Source: Pseudomonadota bacterium (lineage in GTDB: Bacteria > Pseudomonadota > Alphaproteobacteria > UBA9655). From it: DNA of 5,455 bases. The DNA lies in the NCBI GenBank assembly GCA_021809225.1, contig JAKBAL010000182.1, positions 1-5,455 on the forward strand, in the 5' to 3' direction. The notes beneath the pieces were generated by a model. The model searched no databases, was not told the DNA's origin, and saw only the letters and a list, made by a program, of their open reading frames with translations. Each line of letters begins with the position of its first letter. Position 1 is the stretch's first letter. Positions 1 through 4,110 of the stretch are shown here, piece by piece. A program made the translations under genes and the position numbers.

Positions 1-576
1 AATCACATCACAGTTATATCTGATAGCTGCTTGACAGGCAGCCATAAATTTTTCCTTCGCAGCATTCAGGTCAGAAGACTTACCCGGTCTTATCAATCGC
101 AAGTCTATGGGAATAATTTCGGCCTCTGGGGCGATGGAATGTACAACCTTTGCAACTTCTGTTCCATGAAGTACTTTGAGGTGTGCGATTCTATCCATTT
201 TCGCTGAATAGTGTAAGGCTCTACTACGGTCGGACTCTACACTCTCATCGAAGTCTACACTTGAACTTAAAAACAATTTTTCGTTAGCAGCTGCAGTTGG
301 AATCACTCCCTTTTGTAACAGTTCATCCATACTCTTTTCCTTAAATAGGTCATCGATGATAGCGATACGATAGCCCTTTCCTTTGTATCCTTCATCCTGA
401 AGAACGTGAGCGCCCGTGGCCTTTACCATACTGACACAAGGAACTTGATCATAAAATTCCCAACGTAAGTCACCAAAAACTTCTTTGGGAGGGAGCTGAG
501 CGGTTTTCCCAGCAAATAAGGAAGAAGAGCACAAGAGAATACAAGCAAAAGAAGTAATCGAAAGCTTTTTTAACAT
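1..576 (-). CDS. Secreted subtilisin-like serine protease (S8), N-terminal part; runs off the left edge
   Basis: An open frame runs from an ATG at 576-574 to the window edge, giving 192 residues with no stop. Residues 1-22 look like a Sec signal peptide: Lys3-Lys4, a hydrophobic core, then Ser-Leu-Phe-Ala with probable cleavage after Ala22. No good lipobox is present. Two of the three subtilase catalytic motifs are visible. The Asp motif is GKGYRIAIIDD (residues 66-76), with Asp75 as the likely catalytic residue. The His motif is HGTEVAKVV (137-145), followed by SIAPEAEIIPIDLR (147-160), the usual strand after the His helix. CQAAIRYNCDVI at the edge fits the helix-strand before the usual Asn region. 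The Ser motif lies outside the window. The canonical HGTHVAG reads HGTEVAK here, and Asp and His are 62 residues apart, an enlarged spacing. The Shine-Dalgarno is weak (GGTGG just upstream). Likely exported to the periplasm or outside; substrate unknown. Family call fairly sure. Confidence 0.8.
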   Translation of the reverse strand, partial: MLKKLSITSFACILLCSSSLFAGKTAQLPPKEVFGDLRWEFYDQVPCVSMVKATGAHVLQDEGYKGKGYRIAIIDDLFKEKSMDELLQKGVIPTAAANEKLFLSSSVDFDESVESDRSRALHYSAKMDRIAHLKVLHGTEVAKVVHSIAPEAEIIPIDLRLIRPGKSSDLNAAKEKFMAACQAAIRYNCDVI

Positions 577-612
577 ACCACCACCGTCATTTAAATATTA
601 CAACCAAATATA

Positions 613-640
613 GATATAGTAATAAATACTAATAATGCAA
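613..640 (-). promoter_or_regulatory. Possible weak promoter of the subtilase gene
   Basis: On the minus strand a TTGCAT box (640-635) lies 16 bp from TATATC (618-613), about 37 bp before the ATG, in a very AT-rich stretch. The match to sigma-70 consensus is poor at -35, so this is only a candidate. Confidence 0.2.
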
Positions 641-654
641 CTCTAAATGTAATG

Positions 655-758
655 ACTCACCCGTCCCCACACGGGGTGTCATCCTTGATCAAGAAAAAGT
701 AAGCTTTTCCTTCGAAAAAGCAACCTTTTCTTGCCAAGGGTGACACGAGTGGGTGAGT
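655..758. repeat. Long imperfect palindrome, MITE-like intergenic repeat
   Basis: The two halves are imperfect reverse complements centred near TTCGAA at 711-716. Outer arms are ACTCACCC (655-662) and GGGTGAGT (751-758). Inner arms pair GTGTCATCCTTGATCAAGA (676-694) with TCTTGCCAAGGGTGACAC (729-746), and the A/T-rich centre continues the symmetry (AAGCTTTTCCTTC against GAAAAAGC). The left arm has a small extra hairpin, CCCC-ACAC-GGGG (665-676), absent from the right arm. A near-identical direct repeat flanks the element: ACTCTAAATGTAATGACT at 640-657 and ACTCTAAAATGACT at 760-773. They overlap or abut the arms and could be a decayed target duplication. One half recurs at 3806-3840, so this is a dispersed family. 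No coding frame is inside. Confidence 0.7.
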
Positions 759-772
759 GACTCTAAAATGAC

Positions 773-801
773 TTGCCTGAGATTTAAGAATTTCGTATAA
801 C
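773..801 (+). promoter_or_regulatory. Sigma-70-type promoter of the tRNA-Gly gene
   Basis: A TTGCCT -35 box (773-778) is separated by exactly 17 bp from a TATAAC -10 box (796-801, 5 of 6 consensus bases). The tRNA starts 12 bases after the -10, which puts the start of transcription only a few bases before the mature 5' end. The -35 overlaps the right flank of the adjacent palindromic repeat. Confidence 0.6.
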
Positions 802-813
802 CCAGACGTATTA

Positions 814-887
814 GCGGGTGTAGCTCAATGGTAGAGCAGTAGCTTCCCAAGCTTCAGACGAGGGTTCGATTCCCTTCACCCGCTCCA
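814..887 (+). tRNA. tRNA-Gly, anticodon CCC
   Basis: A full cloverleaf can be folded by eye. The acceptor stem pairs GCGGGTG (814-820) with CACCCGC. The D arm is GCTC-AATGGTA-GAGC, the anticodon loop is TTCCCAA with CCC at 846-848, the T arm is GAGGG-TTCGATT-CCCTT, the discriminator is T884, and the CCA (885-887) is encoded. It reads GGG codons and closely resembles E. coli tRNA-Gly(CCC) (glyU) as I recall it. The anticodon stem GTAGC/GCTTC has a T-T mismatch at the 28-42 pair; the other pairs are standard apart from one outer G-T in the T stem. A palindromic repeat starts inside the CCA end. Confidence 0.93.
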
Positions 888-946
888 GCCTTCGCTGCTC
901 TGCAGCTTCGGCTGGCAAGCCATAAGAAGTGCGAAGGATTTTTGCC
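886..946 (+). repeat. Palindromic element abutting the tRNA 3' end; may also act as terminator
   Basis: Nested inverted repeats start inside the tRNA CCA. CAGCC (886-890) pairs with GGCTG (910-914), with TTC/TTC internal bulges. GCTGC (894-898) pairs with GCAGC (902-906) across a TCT loop. In an alternative fold CCTTCGC (889-895) pairs with GCGAAGG (931-937), and GGCAA (914-918) with TTGCC (942-946). The GCGAAGG arm is followed by ATTTTT (938-943), so that fold could be a Rho-independent terminator for the tRNA. The wording CAGCCTTCGC...GGCTGGCAAGCC...GCGAAGGA matches, from memory, a repeat often found just upstream of small GIY-YIG endonuclease genes in other bacteria. No such gene is present here, so that link is unverified. 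Confidence 0.55.
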
Positions 947-990
947 GTACCCCGAGTTTAATTTGGGCAGTAATTTTAAGGAGTTATGTT

Positions 991-1305
991 ATGAATAAAT
1001 CAATTCTTTTTATCCCCCTTCTTGGTCTTCTTGTCGGTTGTCAGCCCCCTTTAACCCGCGATCAGCAATTAGCCATCTATCGTTCCCGTTGTGTGGAGTA
1101 TGGGTATCAATGGGGAACACCCGAATTTGCAAATTGTATGATGAAACAAGAAGCTCGTCAGGAAAAGCTATCTGTTCAAATGAGGAAAGCGCAGGCTCTA
1201 GAACAGAGCAATTGGATTGCAGGGCAAGAAGTAAGAGTCAGAGAGGAAAAACTCGATCTCGAGCATAAAAAGTATAAAAAAGATCGCTTGCACAAAAAAC
1301 ATTAA
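991..1305 (+). CDS. Small putative lipoprotein with Cys-Gly-Thr-Cys motif, unknown function
   Basis: This 104-residue protein starts at an ATG with a strong Shine-Dalgarno (AAGGAG, 978-983, 7-base spacing). Residues 1-16 are a lipoprotein signal and LVGC (14-17) is a good lipobox, so Cys17 should be lipidated and the protein membrane-anchored. It then has Cys34-x14-Cys49 enclosing YGYQWGTPEFANC, which resembles a C-x(n)-G-T-x-x-F-A-x-C signature I recall from small alphaproteobacterial proteins of unknown function. From about residue 50 to the end it is highly charged, Glu/Arg/Lys-rich and probably helical or coiled-coil, ending in a basic tail (KKYKKDRLHKKH). I assign no function. It could be co-transcribed with the upstream tRNA if the intervening hairpin is leaky. 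The stop codon lies inside a hairpin shared with the convergent peroxiredoxin side. Confidence 0.8.
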   Translation: MNKSILFIPLLGLLVGCQPPLTRDQQLAIYRSRCVEYGYQWGTPEFANCMMKQEARQEKLSVQMRKAQALEQSNWIAGQEVRVREEKLDLEHKKYKKDRLHKKH

Positions 1306-1324
1306 AGATTGGGTCAATCTTTAA
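1302..1324 (-). terminator. Hairpin at the convergent gene ends, terminator-like on the minus strand
   Basis: A perfect 10-bp inverted repeat pairs TTAAAGATTG (1302-1311) with CAATCTTTAA (1315-1324) across a 3-base loop. Read on the minus strand it is followed after three bases by six T (1299-1294), the layout of an intrinsic terminator for the peroxiredoxin transcript. On the plus strand no T-run follows. The stem is AT-rich and so fairly weak, and it includes the lipoprotein stop codon. Confidence 0.4.
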
Positions 1325-1343
1325 AAGTCCACCATTTCCCATC

Positions 1344-1418
1344 CGTCATTCCGAGATTAAGTCTCTCTATTACTCGCCCCGATGGGCTCATGAAGAGAGT
1401 CTAAGTCCCGGAATGACG
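1344..1418. repeat. CGTCATTCC-type palindromic repeat (REP/MITE-like), 75 bp
   Basis: The ends form an imperfect inverted repeat of 24 bp: CGTCATTCCG at 1344-1353 answers CGGAATGACG at 1409-1418, and the stem continues to CTCTC/GAGAG with 20 of 24 positions matching. Inside is a second small hairpin, GCCC-CGAT-GGGC (1376-1387). Repeats ending in CGTCATTCC/GGAATGACG are known as dispersed palindromic elements in many bacteria. It sits in a convergent gap, where such elements are well tolerated, and may also stop transcription from both sides. Confidence 0.65.
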
Positions 1419-1438
1419 TGAGTTTAAGTTTGTAACGC

Positions 1439-2023
1439 CTATACCGCAGCCCTTAAATAATCGGCAACGCTTTCGGTTGTTGTATGAATGGCTTTAGCAC
1501 CCTTCTGCCAGTTTGCAGGACAAACTTCGCCATGTTTTTCTGTATGTTGGAGGGCGGAAAGCATGCGCAAAGCTTCTTCAACGTTTCGTCCAAGAGGCAG
1601 ATCATTAACCACTTGATGGCGAACAATGCCGTCACAGTCGATGAGGAAAAGGCCGCGATAAGCGATCCCCTCTGGATTCAAGACATCATAATCTTTTGCA
1701 ATGTGTCCCCCTAAATCTGAGAGAAGGCCATAGGTAACACCTTGGATGCCGCCTTTTTCTTTGGGGGTATTGAGCCAAGCCATGTGAGAAAAATGACTGT
1801 CCACACTGCATCCGAGAAGAACACAGTTATTTTTTGTAAATTCCTCTAAACAAGCTTGAAAAGCATGGAGTTCTGTTGGACAAACAAACGTAAAGTCTAA
1901 CGGATAAAAGAAGAGAACAACGTATTTTCCTTTATAATCTTTAAGCTCAATGTCTTTGCACTCGCTTTTAGTGACACACTTTGCTTTAAAATTTGGGGCT
2001 TCTTTTCCAACAAGTACGCTCAT
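1439..2023 (-). CDS. Typical 2-Cys peroxiredoxin (AhpC/TSA, Prx1 type)
   Basis: The 194-residue product is full length for cytoplasmic thiol peroxidases that reduce hydrogen peroxide and organic hydroperoxides using an external thiol reductant. The active site FTFVCPTE (44-51) holds the peroxidatic Cys48 with Pro41 and Thr45 in place, and Arg123 in YRGLFLID is the conserved active-site Arg. The resolving Cys168 lies in GEVCPANW (165-172). VNDLPLGR (139-146) and HFSHMAWLNTP (77-87) are further Prx1-subfamily blocks, which places it with the Prx1 group rather than E. coli-type AhpC. Two positions linked to hyperoxidation sensitivity in eukaryotic Prx1 differ: the GGLG loop reads GGIQG (91-95), and the C-terminal Tyr-Phe reads Tyr189-Leu190. 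The start is backed by AAGGAG nine bases upstream (2038-2033). It lies 83 bp behind coq7 on the same strand, so readthrough or its own weak promoter could drive it. No AhpF or thioredoxin reductase is in the window. Confidence 0.95.
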   Translation of the reverse strand: MSVLVGKEAPNFKAKCVTKSECKDIELKDYKGKYVVLFFYPLDFTFVCPTELHAFQACLEEFTKNNCVLLGCSVDSHFSHMAWLNTPKEKGGIQGVTYGLLSDLGGHIAKDYDVLNPEGIAYRGLFLIDCDGIVRHQVVNDLPLGRNVEEALRMLSALQHTEKHGEVCPANWQKGAKAIHTTTESVADYLRAAV

Positions 2024-2067
2024 GTTTCTCTTCTCCTTATTTTTCGATTTAAAACGCTCTATCTAGA

Positions 2068-2096
2068 AACATAGGGCCGTCACTCTCTTTTTACAA
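2068..2096 (-). promoter_or_regulatory. Candidate promoter of the peroxiredoxin gene
   Basis: On the minus strand TTGTAA (2096-2091) is spaced 17 bp from TATGTT (2073-2068), about 45 bp before the start codon. Each box matches consensus at 4 of 6 positions, so the call rests mainly on spacing and on the lack of any obvious OxyR-like palindrome or terminator in this gap. Confidence 0.3.
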
Positions 2097-2106
2097 TACC
2101 TCATCT

Positions 2107-2643
2107 TCACAGCTTTTCAGAAAGCCAGATCGCAACACTTGATGCTGTTTTGATGGCATGAGAGAGCAGAGGATAGGCGGGGGCATCAAGTGCGCCTTGT
2201 TCAAGGGCTATATCACGGTGTTCCCGCTCTTCTTGCTGACAGGTGTATATAAGATTGCTAAGCGTTGGGTTTTCATCTCCTAAAAGGATCAGCTGTTTTT
2301 CATAATGGTGATCAATAACCTCTTCAACAGCTGCAGTACAAGCCATTGCAGCTTTTTCCCCCAGAAGTGCTGTTGCGGCCCCTAAAGCATACCCCGCTAC
2401 ATGCCAAAGGGGGTGGAAGAGGGTAGGGCGAACATGATTTTCCACAACCAACGTTTCAAAAGCTTTAAGGTGAGTGAGCTCTTGGTTCAGCATATGTTCT
2501 AAAAGAGGAGCGACGGTACTGCGTTTCAAAACAGCCAGTTGGCCTTCGTAAATGCGTTTGGCTCCCGTCTCTCCGGCTAAATTTACGCGCAGCATGGAAG
2601 CTATTTGCTTTCTGGATGAAGACTGTCCAGGGGAAGACTTCAT
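2107..2643 (-). CDS. coq7: Coq7-type 3-demethoxyubiquinol hydroxylase
   Basis: This diiron monooxygenase carries out the C6 (COQ7/UbiF step) hydroxylation of demethoxyubiquinol in ubiquinone synthesis, at the inner membrane. The ligand set is complete. Counted from the ATG at 2643 they are Glu25 (LAGETGAKRIYEGQ), Glu55 and His58 (QELTHLKAFE), Glu107 (VEEVIDHHYEKQ), and Glu139 and His142 (EEREHRD). The spacings between the first four ligands match those of human COQ7. The stretch after the second ligand pair (about residues 75-100) is hydrophobic, fitting monotopic membrane attachment. I chose the ATG at 2643-2641 because it overlaps the dsbB stop in an ATGA, which suggests translational coupling and gives 178 residues. 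In-frame alternatives upstream are ATG at 2661 and TTG at 2670 (187 residues), neither with a clear Shine-Dalgarno. It is the last gene of the YqaA-dsbB-coq7 string. Confidence 0.92.
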   Translation of the reverse strand: MKSSPGQSSSRKQIASMLRVNLAGETGAKRIYEGQLAVLKRSTVAPLLEHMLNQELTHLKAFETLVVENHVRPTLFHPLWHVAGYALGAATALLGEKAAMACTAAVEEVIDHHYEKQLILLGDENPTLSNLIYTCQQEEREHRDIALEQGALDAPAYPLLSHAIKTASSVAIWLSEKL

Positions 2644-3137
2644 TTGCGCTTGTATCCCCATCCCCAGCAAAGGAATGAAAGAAACAAAGATATAAGAGTA
2701 TTATAAGCTGCCAGAGACAGACCAAAAAGACTCCACGTAATTTGATCACACCGGACAAAAGGCGTTTTAAGGAGTTGTTCCTTTAAGGATTCAACAGAAT
2801 CAAAGGCGCTAAAATCATTAGTTGCACAAAATGCTGGCAGGCTCACCCAATGCTGTTGGATCGCCACATGATAAGCCGCTAGGAGAGCTCCGCCCATGAA
2901 GACAAATCCCAAAACGAGGATCGCAAGATGTTGAAAACGGCGAGGAAAAAAGATACAAAGGGCAGAAAGGATACCCGTACCTATAAAGACATCTCTTTCA
3001 TAATGACACATTTTGCAAGCAAGAACGCCAAAATAGTGTTCCATGATATAAGCTGTTCCTACAACAACTGCGCAGATGAGCATAAGTACCGTCAACATCT
3101 TTGATGCTGGTACTTCTTTAAGTTGTTTTATGCACAT
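2640..3137 (-). CDS. dsbB: Disulfide bond formation protein B (DsbB)
   Basis: DsbB is the inner-membrane oxidase that re-oxidises periplasmic DsbA and passes the electrons to ubiquinone. The 165-residue product has four hydrophobic segments (about 15-32, 50-64, 70-90, 137-157), the family topology. The first periplasmic redox pair is Cys41-Lys-Met-Cys44, followed by His45-Tyr-Glu-Arg48; Arg48 corresponds to the conserved quinone-site Arg of E. coli DsbB. The second pair is Cys104 (LPAFC) and Cys130 (FVRCD), in the loop between helices 3 and 4. AAYHVAIQQHW (87-97) and WSLFGLSLAAYN (135-146) are further family blocks. The start has GGGAGG upstream with only four bases of spacing. It begins 21 bp behind the YqaA-family gene and overlaps coq7 by 4 bp. 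DsbA is not in the window. Confidence 0.92.
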   Translation of the reverse strand: MCIKQLKEVPASKMLTVLMLICAVVVGTAYIMEHYFGVLACKMCHYERDVFIGTGILSALCIFFPRRFQHLAILVLGFVFMGGALLAAYHVAIQQHWVSLPAFCATNDFSAFDSVESLKEQLLKTPFVRCDQITWSLFGLSLAAYNTLISLFLSFLCWGWGYKRK

Positions 3138-3158
3138 AAGTCCTCCCTTTTCATATCC

Positions 3159-3740
3159 TTAGCCTAAAGCATAAAGAATTCCAAATCCACCTACAAGAGC
3201 TGCTAAGGAAGCAAGAGTTACAAGGGCGAGATTTTTTTCGATATACTCTTTAATGGGCGGTCCAAAATACCAGAATAAGGTTGCAATCAAAAAGAACCGG
3301 AATCCTCGCGCAATAATGGAAGCAAATGTAAAAGATGTAAAGTCAAGCCCTGTCACGCCGCAGGCAATCGTCACAACCTTAAAGGGAATAGGGGTAAGCC
3401 CCTTCAGAGCCACAATCCAAAAACCCCACTCGTTAAAGCTATCTCTAAACTTATCAAAAGTCGCTTGAAGCCCATAGGAGTTAATAATAAACTCGCCGAT
3501 GGTTTCATAAAGTCCATACCCAATGGCATACCCGAGCCATCCCCCCACAACGGAAGATGCCGTGCAAATGAGGGCTAATTGCCAAGTTTTATCTCGTCGA
3601 GCTAAAAGCATAGCAATATAAAGAGGATCGGGAGGAATTGGAAAAAACGAGCTTTCTGCAAATGAAACGGCGGCCAAAATCCATATGGCATAGGGATGAT
3701 TTGCAAAGCTTAAAATCCAATTATAGGTACGTCTTAACAT
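3159..3740 (-). CDS. YqaA/DedA-family (VTT domain) membrane protein
   Basis: This 193-residue protein is very hydrophobic and of the usual length for the YqaA branch of the DedA/SNARE-associated superfamily. DedA proteins are thought to work as lipid or undecaprenyl-phosphate carrier translocases or proton-driven transporters; the YqaA branch itself has no firm function. Family landmarks are Glu29 followed by FFPIPPD (32-38), a re-entrant-helix motif, the Gly-rich helix GGWLGYAIGYG (66-76), LKGLTPIPFKVVTIACGV (112-129) equivalent to the second re-entrant loop, and the Arg-containing RGFRFF (145-150). Helices lie at about 18-33, 55-77, 107-130, 135-158 and 172-192. The Shine-Dalgarno before the ATG is weak. 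It is first in the string with dsbB 21 bp downstream, suggesting an envelope-related operon. Confidence 0.85.
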   Translation of the reverse strand: MLRRTYNWILSFANHPYAIWILAAVSFAESSFFPIPPDPLYIAMLLARRDKTWQLALICTASSVVGGWLGYAIGYGLYETIGEFIINSYGLQATFDKFRDSFNEWGFWIVALKGLTPIPFKVVTIACGVTGLDFTSFTFASIIARGFRFFLIATLFWYFGPPIKEYIEKNLALVTLASLAALVGGFGILYALG

Positions 3741-3805
3741 AGGAACCCTTTGTATATGAAGTTGGTTAACTCATTCTTCCCCTCACACGTATAACTTTGT
3801 GGATA

Positions 3806-3840
3806 GAAAAGAACTTGTTCTTTCTTGCCAAGGTTGATAC
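3806..3840 (+). repeat. Solo half copy of the palindromic repeat at 655-758
   Basis: This stretch aligns with the right half of the big palindrome (714-746). Both share GAAAAG near the start, an exact 13-bp core TTTCTTGCCAAGG (3821-3833 and 727-739), and then TGATAC against TGACAC. The reverse complement of the left half (676-716) also aligns. No matching second arm is present, so it is a decayed or half-length copy. Confidence 0.5.
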
Positions 3841-3882
3841 CGACAGCAAGGTACTACAGTTGATAAATGAGGTAACATGGAT

Positions 3883-3891
3883 TGTGGATAA
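3883..3891 (+). promoter_or_regulatory. Perfect DnaA-box nonamer
   Basis: TGTGGATAA is the reverse complement of the consensus TTATCCACA. Near matches in the same orientation lie 85 bp upstream (3798) and 186 bp downstream (4069). Whether DnaA binds here to regulate the flanking genes or to start replication cannot be told from sequence alone. Confidence 0.45.
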
Positions 3892-4110
3892 GTTCAATGA
3901 AAATGCGCCTTTAATATTGGATTCACGTGCTATGAATATTTTTTCACCCCCTTAAAAGTCACTATTAACCAGAACCTCATTCAAAATTCTCTTAAAATTT
4001 CAAGTGTTTTCCCTCTCAAAAAACATAAGCTAAAAATAAATTCATTTTTAAATAAATTATTAACAATTTGTGGCTAAGATCGGAATGTAAGAAAATGAAG
4101 GAGAAAAAAG

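Larger units (their letters stand above)
3741..4110. other. Divergent AT-rich intergenic region with DnaA-box-like sites
   Basis: This 370-bp gap separates the minus-strand YqaA-family gene from the plus-strand His-rich lipoprotein. I see no plausible coding frame. It holds three same-strand matches to the DnaA nonamer TGTGGATAA: 3798-3806 (TGTGGATAG, one mismatch), 3883-3891 (perfect) and 4069-4077 (TGTGGCTAA, one mismatch). It also holds a half copy of the palindromic repeat, and from about 3990 to 4068 a strongly A/T-rich stretch that could melt easily. TTAACC-like CtrA half-sites occur (for example near 3966), but no well-spaced full site. It must also carry the promoters of both flanking genes; none is convincing by eye. 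Confidence 0.6.

Noticed and set aside
1038..1268. Second plus-strand frame inside the small lipoprotein gene
   Set aside because: Out-of-frame reading, no ribosome binding site, no domain.
1484..1714. Plus-strand frame inside the peroxiredoxin gene
   Set aside because: Antisense shadow of a strongly conserved enzyme, without a Shine-Dalgarno.
2465..2758. Minus-strand frame spanning the dsbB-coq7 junction
   Set aside because: Overlaps two well-supported genes in another frame and matches nothing recognisable.
3253..3468. Plus-strand basic frame inside the YqaA-family gene
   Set aside because: Antisense shadow of a membrane-protein gene; no supporting signals.
4047..4063. TTAA-spacer-TTAA resembling a CtrA site
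   Set aside because: The spacer is 8 bp rather than the canonical 7 and the region is so A/T-rich that such matches are expected.
3990..4080. Promoter for the His-rich lipoprotein (TAAGAT near 4075 as a -10)
   Set aside because: No acceptable -35 at the right spacing; the A/T richness makes chance -10 boxes common.
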